From Clostridiales bacterium (GTDB lineage Bacteria; Bacillota; Dethiobacteria; Dethiobacterales; Dethiobacteraceae): a DNA stretch of 45,508 bases. Under the pieces are notes generated by a model that worked only from the letters and a program-made list of their open reading frames with translations, searched no databases and was not told the origin of the DNA. The position numbers and the translations under genes were made by a program. Positions 32,086 through 40,420 of this stretch are shown here, one piece after another. How positions within the stretch are numbered: position 1 is the stretch's first letter; each line of letters begins with the position of its first letter. The DNA is taken from the NCBI GenBank assembly GCA_018335855.1, contig JAGXRM010000020.1, positions 1 through 45,508 on the forward strand, given 5' to 3'.

Positions 32086-33924
32086 TTAATTTACCATTCC
32101 CCCTGCAAATTGGCGGAGCCAAAGGGCAAAAATAACCACTGTCCAGATTTTTCTGCTGTTATCTGCCTTCCCTTCCCGATGATCATGAAGGAGCGCCTTC
32201 AAATAAGTCCGTGAGAAAAATTTTCCCAGAGCCGGGTCAGAAAGCACTTCTTCCATCTGCCGCCCCATACGCCCGCGCAACCAAACCCGGGTAGGCACAG
32301 GGAAGCCCCGTTTCGGCCTGGAAACAGCAGCCGGCGGTACCATACCGGCAAACGCCTGACGCAATACATATTTGGTGAGGCCGCCGCGAATCTTATACTT
32401 TGTCGGAATGGTAGCTGCAAACTCAAACACATGATGGTCAAGATAGGGCACCCGTAATTCCAGGGAGTTTGCCATCGTCATTTTATCCGCTTTCACCAGA
32501 ATATCCCCCACCATCCAGGTGTGCAGATCAATATACTGCATCTTTTGCACATCATCATAAGCGGTTGCCTGCTTATAGTACGGAGCCGTAATAGCACTTG
32601 CCGGCGGATACATTTTATTTTTTAACAACTTCCGTTTCTCTTCTTCGTTAAAAATAAAAGCGTTGCCAAAGTAGCGCTGGTCAATGGGAGTAGACGCCCT
32701 GCGAATATAGTTTTTCCCTGGCACAAATCCGGGCAGTATACCCGCTGCGGCACCCATTGTTTTTAAAGCAGGCCGGGGGAGCCACGACAATGCCCGCAGA
32801 GAATGGGGTTCCCTGTAGATACCATAGCCGCCGAAGACTTCATCAGCCCCTTCCCCCGACAGTGTCACAGTAATCTTTTTGCGGGCCATTTTTGCCACAA
32901 AGTAGAGGGAAATGGCCGCCGGATCGGCTACCGGATCGTCAAAATGCCAGACCAATTTGGGCAGGTGCTGCCAAAATTCTTCGGGCTCAATAATATACTC
33001 CTCATGGTCCGTCTCCAGATAACGAGCCGTCTCTGCCGCTTCCTTCAGTTCGCTGTACGCTTCATCTTCATAGCCCACACTAAACGTGGACACCGGTCCC
33101 ATTTCCCGCAGCAAGCCCACAATAATCGTGGAATCAATCCCGCCGGAGAGGAAGGCGCCCCAGGGAACATCCGCCTGGGTATGTAGCTTTACCGCTTCAC
33201 GCATGACGCTGCGGGTACCATCCACAAACTCCTCAAAAGGCCTGTTCTGCGGCGCAAACTCTGCCTGCCAGTAACGTTTAAGTGTCAGCCTTTGATTTTG
33301 CCAGGTGAATAAATGGGCGGGCGGTATTTTGTAAACACCGGCGAACATGGTTGCCGGTTCCGGCACATATTGAAATGTTAAGTAGTGGGGAATCGCGTCT
33401 TCGTTTACCTGCGCGGTATAATCAGGCAATGTAAGAAATGCTTTTGCTTCAGAAGCCACGGCAAATGAACCGGCCGTCTCCAGATAATATAACGGTTTGA
33501 TGCCAAACCGGTCCCGCGCTCCGAAAAGCCGGTCTGCTTTTTTATCATACATTAAAAATGCGAACATGCCGCGAAGCCGCGTAACACATTCTTCCCCTTC
33601 TTCTTCGTAAAGGTGCAGAATCACCTCACTGTCACTTTCACTGGAAAACCGGTGTCCTTTCTGCTGTAATTCCTCCCGCAGCAACTTGTAATTATAAATT
33701 TCTCCGTTAAAGACCAGACAAAGCGATCCATCCTCATTAAACATCGGCTGCCGCCCGCCTGTTAAATCAATAATTTTCAGACGGCGAAAACCAAAAGACA
33801 CATGTCCCAACTCCGCTACAGAACCGTCATCCGGACCACGGTGCGAAAACGTTTCCGTTATATCCGTCATACTAACACGGGGCTTGCGGCCCGCTTTATC
33901 CCAGATGCCAAAAAAACCGCACAT
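32086..33924 (-). CDS. asnB: Asparagine synthase, glutamine-hydrolysing
   Basis: It converts aspartate and ATP to asparagine using ammonia from glutamine. ATG at 33924 is chosen so that Cys2 becomes the N-terminal nucleophile after Met removal (MCGFFGIWD); AAAGGAG lies 7 bases upstream. The class II glutaminase domain spans about residues 1-210 (SHRGPDDGS, NGEIYNYKLLREEL). The synthetase domain follows with the pyrophosphate loop FLSGGIDSTIIVGLL and the LSGEGADEVFGGY block. The chain of 612 residues is typical of the long AsnB type often used in cell-wall or polysaccharide modification as well as in asparagine supply. It appears monocistronic. Confidence 0.95.
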   Translation of the reverse strand: MCGFFGIWDKAGRKPRVSMTDITETFSHRGPDDGSVAELGHVSFGFRRLKIIDLTGGRQPMFNEDGSLCLVFNGEIYNYKLLREELQQKGHRFSSESDSEVILHLYEEEGEECVTRLRGMFAFLMYDKKADRLFGARDRFGIKPLYYLETAGSFAVASEAKAFLTLPDYTAQVNEDAIPHYLTFQYVPEPATMFAGVYKIPPAHLFTWQNQRLTLKRYWQAEFAPQNRPFEEFVDGTRSVMREAVKLHTQADVPWGAFLSGGIDSTIIVGLLREMGPVSTFSVGYEDEAYSELKEAAETARYLETDHEEYIIEPEEFWQHLPKLVWHFDDPVADPAAISLYFVAKMARKKITVTLSGEGADEVFGGYGIYREPHSLRALSWLPRPALKTMGAAAGILPGFVPGKNYIRRASTPIDQRYFGNAFIFNEEEKRKLLKNKMYPPASAITAPYYKQATAYDDVQKMQYIDLHTWMVGDILVKADKMTMANSLELRVPYLDHHVFEFAATIPTKYKIRGGLTKYVLRQAFAGMVPPAAVSRPKRGFPVPTRVWLRGRMGRQMEEVLSDPALGKFFSRTYLKALLHDHREGKADNSRKIWTVVIFALWLRQFAGGMVN

Positions 33925-34024
33925 CAATATACTCCTTTCTACAACTCAGCTTTAAAAAATTCGTCTCTCCCTATGTTATGAAGATGTCCCGCAGGACGGG
34001 AACATATCAGAGATTTTTTTTCGG

Positions 34025-34030
34025 TATAAT
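34025..34030 (+). promoter_or_regulatory. -10 box for the small plus-strand gene
   Basis: A perfect TATAAT about 58 bp before the TTG start at 34088; no good -35 was seen. Confidence 0.4.
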
Positions 34031-34087
34031 ACATCCATTTTGCTAAAAGATATAACAGAGCAGTCAACCGCAAAAGGAGGTCTTTTT

Positions 34088-34240
34088 TTGGAAGAAATTA
34101 AGAATGTTAAATTTGCCGAACTGTCCGAGCTGGGACTGAACAAACTCCGTGAAACAGAACAATTCCTTAACAGTCGGCCGGATGCCAACAGTGGAGAAGA
34201 AGTTATACTCCTCGCCTTCAAAAAGAAAGAAACCCACTAA
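34088..34240 (+). CDS. Small protein of unknown function (50 aa)
   Basis: The start is TTG at 34088, chosen because the near-perfect ribosome site AAAAGGAGG ends 7 bases before it; the open frame upstream lacks one. The peptide (starts MEEIKNVKFAELSELGLNKL, ends LLAFKKKETH) is soluble, acidic in the middle and helical by pattern, with no membrane segment, Cys or recognised domain. It lies alone on the plus strand between asnB and the CGGC gene. The strong ribosome site and a TATAAT upstream support expression. No function is proposed. Confidence 0.65.
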   Translation: MEEIKNVKFAELSELGLNKLRETEQFLNSRPDANSGEEVILLAFKKKETH

Positions 34241-34268
34241 AAAAGCTGCCGGCAAACGCCGGCAGCTT
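34239..34268 (-). terminator. Strong hairpin terminator between converging genes
   Basis: AAGCTGCCGGC pairs perfectly with GCCGGCAGCTT around AAAC (11 bp, 34243-34268). The T-run is on the minus side (CAGCTTTTTTAG), so it mainly ends the CGGC-protein transcript, but it also lies 2 bp after the stop of the 50-residue gene. Confidence 0.75.
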
Positions 34269-34305
34269 CCCTAACGGGGTCAGGTTAACAATTGATATTA
34301 CTTTT

Positions 34306-34632
34306 TTAATGGTGGGTACCGTCAACAATTTCCACACCGCTCTTTTCGAGCGTTTTTTTAATTTCATCAATATGCGGGCATTTCGGATAATCCCCGTCCA
34401 TCAACATACAAGAACTAAGATGAACTGTCGTCAACCCGTGCTTAAGCAATGACTTAACCAGCCGGGACACCCGGCGCCCGGAACAGCCGCCGCAGGTGAA
34501 AAAGCCGACAAGCATTGCATCCTCTTCCGTCCCTTTAAAATGAACACGCCGTTCATGAAACGCTTTCAGGCACCCCACTCCAGGACAAACTTCCGAAACT
34601 GTTTCACAACGCAAAACAGCAATTTTTTTCAT
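34306..34632 (-). CDS. CGGC-domain protein (108 aa)
   Basis: ATG at 34632 (MKKIAVLRC) follows GGAGGGGTGGAGG. The small cysteine-rich domain has the hallmark FFTCGGCSGRRVSRLVKSL, plus Cys in LRCETVSEVCPGVGCL and HLSSCMLM-----KCPH. The CGGC family is found in anaerobes and is thought to bind metal or an Fe-S cluster; its function is not known. It is followed by a terminator and preceded by the palindromic repeat at 34697-34759, so it may be its own unit or the distal gene of the sel operon. Confidence 0.85.
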   Translation of the reverse strand: MKKIAVLRCETVSEVCPGVGCLKAFHERRVHFKGTEEDAMLVGFFTCGGCSGRRVSRLVKSLLKHGLTTVHLSSCMLMDGDYPKCPHIDEIKKTLEKSGVEIVDGTHH

Positions 34633-34696
34633 CCTCCACCCCTCCCACACCTATTGTACCCGCTATCCGGGAAAAAAGGTGTGATATCCGTCACTT

Positions 34697-34759
34697 TGCA
34701 ACCCGGGGACGGTTCTCAAGTTGCAACTTTGCAACTTGAGAACCGTCCCCGGAGTTGCA
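34697..34759. repeat. Palindromic repeat, GGGGACGGTTCTC family (copy B)
   Basis: A 24-bp perfect inverted repeat (34703-34726 with 34729-34752) with a 2-base loop, core CCGGGGACGGTTCTC followed by AAGTTGCAA; TGCAAC/GTTGCA pairs extend it outwards. It starts directly after the stop of the EIIC-like gene (34760). It has the same core as copy A, but the flanking heptamer is GTTGCAA instead of TGTCGCA. Confidence 0.8.
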
Positions 34760-35842
34760 TTAGAGGTCGAGTTTGTAGTCGCCTTCTTTAATGAGGAGTT
34801 TTTTGCGGAGGTAGATACTGAAGAGGAGTGCCAGGATAGCGGGGAAGATGTAGTGGAGCAGGATGATTCGTATCAGTACATCACCGGTAAAACCCATGGC
34901 TGTGGCTGTGCCGATTTGGCCGACAAAGCCGCTGGTACCCATGCCTGCCCCAATGGGGATGTTGTCCATCCGGAAGGCCACCGTGGCTACCGGACCGAGA
35001 ATAGCCGCGGCCAGTGTAGGCGGCACAAGAATCCAGGGGTTTTTTACGATGTTGGGGATTTGCAACATGGATGTGCCCACACCCTGGGAGACTAATCCAC
35101 CCCAGCCGTTTTCTTTGTAACTGGCTACGGCAAAGCCAATCATCTGAGCCGCACAACCAGCAGTGGCCGCGCCTGCAGCAGGACCACTCAGGCTAAGCAT
35201 AATGGCCAAAGCGGCGCTTGATATGGGCGCCGTTAACGCTAACCCCATTAACACTGCCACTGCCACTCCCATGGGGAAAGGGTGTAACTCAGTAGTTCTC
35301 ATGATCAACTGTCCGAAACCAGTCATGAAAAACGCCACACTGGGTCCAATCAGGATTGCAGCTCCTACGCCTGCGGCAATGGTAACAGCAGGAGTTATAA
35401 TGATATCAATTTTTGTCTCCCGGGAGACAATTTTACCGAATTCCGCACCAATCACAGCAGCAACAAACGCCCCTGCAGGGCCACCCAGTTGTCCGATTGC
35501 CACCCCGCCCTGTGCACCGGCCATCCCTGTAATTACACTCGCGAAGAGAACCAGTGGCGGTGCCTTTAAGCCATAGGCAACAGCCACACCAATAGCCGGG
35601 CCCATCATACTCATCGCCATGGCACCGATATTTATTAAAAATGTAAATAATGCCTGTGCCCCGAATACGTTTGTTAATTGCTCGCCGGCCGTTTTTAATA
35701 TTAAACCTACAATCAGTGAGGCAAATAACCCGAGCGCCATGGCGCCCAGGGCGTCAATAAAGTAGCGCTCTAAAGAAAAAACGATATTCTTCCTGGCCAG
35801 GAACCCTTTTTCTTTCACCTTGCCTTCCGCACTTTCCGTCAA
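34760..35842 (-). CDS. PTS EIIC-like (PTS_EIIC_2 family) membrane protein (360 aa)
   Basis: The start is TTG at 35842, with GGAGGG 6 bases upstream and a 13-bp gap from selD; the longer frame overlaps selD. About ten hydrophobic helices rich in Gly and Ala are seen, with family blocks like FINIGAMAMSMMGPAIGVAV (near-match), GGVAIGQLGGPAGAFVAAVI and GAGMGTSGFVGQIGTATAMG. The family is annotated as a PTS IIC-like transporter, yet no EIIA, EIIB, HPr or EI gene is present and no phosphorylation site is expected in this domain. Placed directly behind selA-selB-selD, it could import a selenium compound or another small solute; that is only a context guess. Confidence 0.8.
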   Translation of the reverse strand: MTESAEGKVKEKGFLARKNIVFSLERYFIDALGAMALGLFASLIVGLILKTAGEQLTNVFGAQALFTFLINIGAMAMSMMGPAIGVAVAYGLKAPPLVLFASVITGMAGAQGGVAIGQLGGPAGAFVAAVIGAEFGKIVSRETKIDIIITPAVTIAAGVGAAILIGPSVAFFMTGFGQLIMRTTELHPFPMGVAVAVLMGLALTAPISSAALAIMLSLSGPAAGAATAGCAAQMIGFAVASYKENGWGGLVSQGVGTSMLQIPNIVKNPWILVPPTLAAAILGPVATVAFRMDNIPIGAGMGTSGFVGQIGTATAMGFTGDVLIRIILLHYIFPAILALLFSIYLRKKLLIKEGDYKLDL

Positions 35843-35855
35843 TCGAAACCCTCCA

Positions 35856-36908
35856 TTACGGTGTGATAAGTAAATCTCCAGGCTCTCCGGCCTGTACGTT
35901 GCCGATAACGGCAGCGGTAACATTACGGCGAACCAGTTCGGCCATCAGCGTAGCTACCCGGTCTGGTGCCACGCTGATTAACAGGCCGCCTGATGTCTGC
36001 GGGTCGCAGAGAATATCCATTTCCCGCTCGCCCAGCGTTTTTTCATTAGCAATTTTCAGCCCCGATGCTACGTACTCCCTGTTGGCATATGCGCCAGCGG
36101 GGACTAGGCCCATGGATGCTGCTTGCAGTGCTCCCCGGAAAAGGGGGACAGCACCAAAAGAAATCTCCAACGCTACGCCGCTGGCCAAAGCCAGCTCCCG
36201 TGCGTGGCCCAAAAGGCCAAAGCCGGAGATATCGGTGGCGGCATGGACTCCCACCGTTGACATCGCTTCAGCCGCATCCCGGTTTAGCGTTTTCATGGAG
36301 TTAACCACATGATTTAACTCGCCGGCACCGGCCATTTCCGCTTTGGCTGCAGTAACTACCAGTCCTGAACCTATCGGTTTTGTCAGTACCAGGCTGTCCC
36401 CAATTTGGGCGCCGGCATTGGTGACCAGTTTGTCCGGATGAACGATGCCGGTCACCGACAAGCCATATTTTGGTTCATTATCTTCAACGCTGTGGCCGCC
36501 AATAATCAGTGCACCGGCTTCCAACACTTTTTCGGCACCACCCGCAAGAATCTCTCCCAGGACATCGGCAGCCAGTGTCTTTGATGGAAAACAAACAATA
36601 TTCATAGCGGTCAGAGGGGTTGCCCCCATGGCATACACATCAGACAGGGAGTTGGCGGCAGCTATTTCGCCGAACACATAAGGATCATCGACAACGGGTG
36701 TAAAAAAGTCCAGTGTCTGAACAATGGCTAAGTCATCTCTTAGCTTATAAACACCGGCATCGGCAAAGGAATCGCAACCGACCAGTAAGTTTTCATGCTT
36801 CATTTGCGGTATTTTGCACAGAACCTGTGCCAGTACCCCGGGGGGCATTTTAGCCGCTCACCCGCCGCTGCATGTTAATTGTGTCAAACGTATATTTTTA
36901 TCTGTCAC
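35856..36908 (-). CDS. selD: Selenide, water dikinase containing selenocysteine (350 aa)
   Basis: SelD makes selenophosphate from selenide and ATP. GTG at 36908 has GGAGG 7 bases upstream and shares one base with the selB stop. Reading from it gives MTDKNIRLTQLTCSGG, then TGA (36860-36858), then AAKMPPGVLAQVL. Codon 17 is exactly the catalytic Cys/Sec position of SelD, and GGU/CAAK is the family context, so the TGA is read as selenocysteine. Without read-through the frame would start at ATG 36848 and lack the active site. The ATP-binding domain (VQTLDFFTPVVDDPYVFGEI) and the C-terminal domain (DPQTSGGLLISV) are complete, and the length of 350 is normal. selA and selB lie directly upstream. 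Confidence 0.93.
36816..36860 (-). promoter_or_regulatory. Sec codon and candidate bacterial SECIS hairpin in selD
   Basis: The TGA lies at 36860-36858. Starting 30 bases after its first base, GCACAG pairs with CTGTGC around GTT (36830-36816), giving a hairpin tip CAGGTTCTG that resembles the SelB-binding tip CAGGTCTG of the E. coli fdhF SECIS. Lower-stem pairing between the TGA region and the hairpin was not worked out. Confidence 0.6.
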
Positions 36909-38833
36909 TACTCCACCTCCCCGCAGTTATTAATATCGAGCCGCCAGGGAACCCGCTCATCACCGAGACGCCTTGTCCATTTCAGGCGGTCAAAGGTTTC
37001 CAAGAGCGGCAGAACAAATTTTCTGGTTGTTCCCAATTTGTCACGGAAAACGGCGGCAGTCAGAGTTTTTTCTTCCTGAAAGTGATCGCACAGTATTTGT
37101 TTTGCCCTTTGGAAATGTGCCGTATGAAGCGCCAACTGCTCATCTAGCCGGACGAGGATACCGCTCCAGGCAAGATATGCTGCCAATGTCTCTGCCTGCT
37201 CCGGGGAGATGTTGACTTTCTCTGCCACTTCACGGAGTGCCGGAGGGGTAAAGCCCCCTTCCAGGTAAAGCAAGGCAATTTTTTCAATCTGGGTGGCTTC
37301 TTCCGGTCCCGGTGCAGGGTGATGGTTTTTTAGTGCCACCAAGCCATCCCGCTCCGCAACTTCTTGCTGTTCCACCAGTGTCGTGAGTAAATAATCATAG
37401 ATTTTTTGTGGTACGTCTTTAGGTAATGCGCTTCTCAGTAATGCCCTGGACATACCAACAGCCAACGGGTACACAGCATGATAGTCATGAAGTGTTTCAA
37501 GGATACGGCTGCGCCACTGTGCCAAAGCAAAAGCATCAACGAGCAGGTTGCCCACTTTAACCACTTTATTTTCCTCGACCAATCGCTCCAGAAGCGCAAC
37601 CAGTGTCTCCGGCGCCAAGCCTGACTGCTTCTCTAACACGCCTGCGGCCACCGCCGATTCACGGCGGATCCGCTGTAGCAGCGGCGCCGCCGCATCACCT
37701 TTTTCCAACTCGGCCAGCCGCTCCAGTATTTCTTTTTTAAACCGTTTATGCTTTACGGAACTGGCATCCAGTACCATGCCGCCGCCAATGGTGGTCATGG
37801 GAGAGTACGAGCGGATAATAAAACGATCACCGCCCTGGGCGACCAGCGGTTTTTCCAGCCGGAACTGAACCAGCGCTTTATCGCCGGGCTGTAGTTCCTC
37901 ACTGTCCAACAGAAAAACCCTGCCCACGGAACGGCCGGTACTGAGGTAAATATGAATCCGTGTCATGTTCTTTATCGCCCGCGGGGCGCCCGGCAACAAC
38001 TGAAGGCGGGCGTCCATCATATATGTAGTTGTAAGAGAACCGGGTGCGGCAAGAACGCTGCCCCGGGGCAAAGAATCTTTGTCTACGCCGGGCAAATTCA
38101 CGGCGGCACGCTGTCCGGCCACCGCCTCGGGAGCAAGGGAGCCATGGACCTGAATCTGACGGACACGGACCCGTTCCCCCAGAGGCATTACTTCCACATT
38201 CATGCCGCTGTGTATGCTCCCGGCCAAAAGAGTTCCTGTTACTATTGTGCCAAAGCCTGTGATACTAAAAACCCGGTCCACCGGCAGCCGCAGTGGTGCA
38301 GCTACATCCCGGGCTGGCAACTCACCTGTCAGCCTGTCAATGCATACCAGCAGTTCATCCAGTCCCGCGCCGGTCATGGCAGAAACCCGATGGTAGGGGG
38401 CATCGGCCAGGAACGTACCTGCCAGCGCATCCCGCACTTCTTCTTCCACCAGATCCAGCCAATCCGCATCCTCAGCCATGTCTGCTTTGGTGAGGACCAC
38501 AATGCCCCGCTTTATCTGTAAAAGCTCCATTATGTCCACATGCTCCCTGGTTTGCGGCATCACCCCTTCGGTGACGTCCACAACGAGCAGGACAAGGTCA
38601 ATGCCGCCGATTCCGGCCAGCATATTATGGATAAAACGCTCATGTCCGGGGACATCGACGACCCCGGCAAGGCGGCCACTTGGCAGCTTAAACGGGGCAA
38701 ACCCCAATTCAATGGAGATCCCCCGGTCTTTCTCTTCCTGCAGACGATCGGTGTCCTCACCGGTCAGCGCTTTAATCAGCGCCGTCTTCCCGTGGTCCAC
38801 ATGACCGGCGGTGCCGATGATTACGTGAGACAC
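36908..38833 (-). CDS. selB: Selenocysteine-specific elongation factor
   Basis: SelB brings Sec-tRNA(Sec) to UGA codons marked by a SECIS. The GTP-binding domain opens with GTAGHVDHGKTALIKALTG (P-loop), DVPGHERFIHNML (switch II) and VLTKADM. Domains II and III follow to about residue 370, and the C-terminal 260 residues contain the winged-helix repeats that bind the SECIS hairpin (for example PPALREVAEKVNISPEQAET). GTG at 38833 has AGAGGTGA upstream and overlaps the selA end by 13 bp. The length of 641 is normal. The local target of the system is the adjacent selD. Confidence 0.95.
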   Translation of the reverse strand: MSHVIIGTAGHVDHGKTALIKALTGEDTDRLQEEKDRGISIELGFAPFKLPSGRLAGVVDVPGHERFIHNMLAGIGGIDLVLLVVDVTEGVMPQTREHVDIMELLQIKRGIVVLTKADMAEDADWLDLVEEEVRDALAGTFLADAPYHRVSAMTGAGLDELLVCIDRLTGELPARDVAAPLRLPVDRVFSITGFGTIVTGTLLAGSIHSGMNVEVMPLGERVRVRQIQVHGSLAPEAVAGQRAAVNLPGVDKDSLPRGSVLAAPGSLTTTYMMDARLQLLPGAPRAIKNMTRIHIYLSTGRSVGRVFLLDSEELQPGDKALVQFRLEKPLVAQGGDRFIIRSYSPMTTIGGGMVLDASSVKHKRFKKEILERLAELEKGDAAAPLLQRIRRESAVAAGVLEKQSGLAPETLVALLERLVEENKVVKVGNLLVDAFALAQWRSRILETLHDYHAVYPLAVGMSRALLRSALPKDVPQKIYDYLLTTLVEQQEVAERDGLVALKNHHPAPGPEEATQIEKIALLYLEGGFTPPALREVAEKVNISPEQAETLAAYLAWSGILVRLDEQLALHTAHFQRAKQILCDHFQEEKTLTAAVFRDKLGTTRKFVLPLLETFDRLKWTRRLGDERVPWRLDINNCGEVE

Positions 38834-40221
38834 CGGATCACCTCTTCCTCTTCCTCTTCCGCCACGGTACGCACATCAAGGAGCAGTTGATTCTCCTGCA
38901 CCCTGCCAACCAGCGCAGGTTCTGCCAGACGCAGGCCGCGGACCCATTCAGAAAAAGAACCTCCTCTGTGACGTACCGCCACTACACTGGTAGGAAGTGT
39001 AGTCAGCGGCATGGCGCCGCCGCCGACAAATGAGACATCGTCAAGGACACTGATGGAAAGCAACCCGCCGGAACGCTGGCGCAGTGCCTCGGCAAGGCGG
39101 TTGGCCCGGCGCTTTAATACTTCCGGTGACGCGCTCAGCATGGCTAGGACTGGAATTTCCCGTAGCGGGTCTCCGGTGAGGTAAGTTCGTAGCGTAGCTT
39201 CCAAAGCGGCCAGCACCATTTTGTCTGGTCTCAGCGCCCGCATCAGTTGGTTCTTCTTAACCTGCTCCACCAACCGGCGCCGTCCTATAATCAGTCCCGC
39301 CTGAGGCCCGCCGAGCAACTTGTCACCACTCAGTGTAAGAATATCTACTCCGGCGGCGATTCGCTCAGACACCAAGGGTTCTTTTTCCAGGCCAAAAGCA
39401 GTCATATCTATCAGTAATCCGCTGCCCAGGTCTTCCATTACAGGCACCCCATATTCCACACCTAAGGCAGCCAACTCTTCCACGGAAACAGCAGAAGTAA
39501 AGCCGACTACTTTGTAGTTGCTGGTATGAACCTTCAGTAGCAGGGCTGTTTCTTCATCAATAGCATTTTTATAGTCAGCCCGATGAGTCTTATTCGTAGT
39601 GCCCACTTCCACAAGCCGGGCACCGCTGGCACTCATTACATCGGGAATGCGGAAGCTGCCGCCGATTTCCACCAGTTCCCCCCGGGAAACAATTACTTTT
39701 TTACCGGCTGCCAGCGTGTTTAAGCAAAGCATCACCGCCGCCGCGCAATTATTAACGACACAGGCCGCCTCGGCACCTGTAAGACTCATCAGCAGTTTTT
39801 CCACGTGGTCATGGCGTGAGCCCCGCCGCCCTTCGGCAAGATCCACTTCCAGGCCGCAGAAACCGGTGTTTTCATCGACTGCCCGCTTAGCTGCTGCCGC
39901 CAAAGGCGCCCGGCCCATATTTGTATGGAGCACAGTGCCTGTGGCATTGATAACCCGACGAAGCGAAGGCTTGTCCAGCCGTTTCAGCCAAGCATCCACC
40001 CGAAGGGCCACTTCCTCCGGTGTCATGGCTACCCCTGCCAGTTCATCCTCCTGATCCGCCGCCAGAATCTGCTGCCGCAGGCCGTCAACGATTTCCTGGA
40101 CAGCTCTCACCATCAAAGGATGGGGATAGTGGGAAGCAGGATTCCCCCGTTTATAAATATTGACTGCCGCGTCCACCGCAGGCAGTGCTCTCAAATAATG
40201 CTGCCGCCAGTTTTCAGCCAT
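38821..40221 (-). CDS. selA: L-seryl-tRNA(Sec) selenium transferase
   Basis: This PLP enzyme converts Ser-tRNA(Sec) to Sec-tRNA(Sec) with selenophosphate. ATG at 40221 (MAENWRQHYL) with AGGTGA 5 bases upstream is preferred over a GTG three codons earlier. Key blocks are INATGTVLHTNMGRAPLA, GSRHDHVEKLLMSLTGAEAA and the PLP lysine (about Lys301) in LTLSGDKLLGGPQAG. The length of 466 is typical. It is the first gene of the selA-selB-selD operon. The tRNA(Sec) gene was looked for in the flanking gap and not found, so it must lie elsewhere. Confidence 0.95.
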   Translation of the reverse strand: MAENWRQHYLRALPAVDAAVNIYKRGNPASHYPHPLMVRAVQEIVDGLRQQILAADQEDELAGVAMTPEEVALRVDAWLKRLDKPSLRRVINATGTVLHTNMGRAPLAAAAKRAVDENTGFCGLEVDLAEGRRGSRHDHVEKLLMSLTGAEAACVVNNCAAAVMLCLNTLAAGKKVIVSRGELVEIGGSFRIPDVMSASGARLVEVGTTNKTHRADYKNAIDEETALLLKVHTSNYKVVGFTSAVSVEELAALGVEYGVPVMEDLGSGLLIDMTAFGLEKEPLVSERIAAGVDILTLSGDKLLGGPQAGLIIGRRRLVEQVKKNQLMRALRPDKMVLAALEATLRTYLTGDPLREIPVLAMLSASPEVLKRRANRLAEALRQRSGGLLSISVLDDVSFVGGGAMPLTTLPTSVVAVRHRGGSFSEWVRGLRLAEPALVGRVQENQLLLDVRTVAEEEEEEVIRCLT

Positions 40222-40259
40222 ATATTTCACCTACTACCTAAATTTTCTTACGTGTCAAC

Positions 40260-40265
40260 ATTATA
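40260..40265 (-). promoter_or_regulatory. -10 box upstream of selA
   Basis: TATAAT on the minus strand, with a weak TTGCGT 18 bases further up, about 39 bp before the selA start. Confidence 0.35.
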
Positions 40266-40420
40266 TATTATTTTCGCCGTTTAACGCAAGATTGCCCATA
40301 TAATGTCCGGGCATTTTATAAAATGGTTTATATATCATATTATGGGTAAAAAATAATTTTTAGTAAAAAGAAGGAAACTGTAAAAGCATGTAGAATAGCA
40401 CCTTTACATATCCATATTTT

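Noticed and set aside
40222-40420. A tRNA(Sec) gene next to selA
   Set aside because: No cloverleaf, long extra arm or GGTTCGA-like T loop was found in the gap; selC must be elsewhere.
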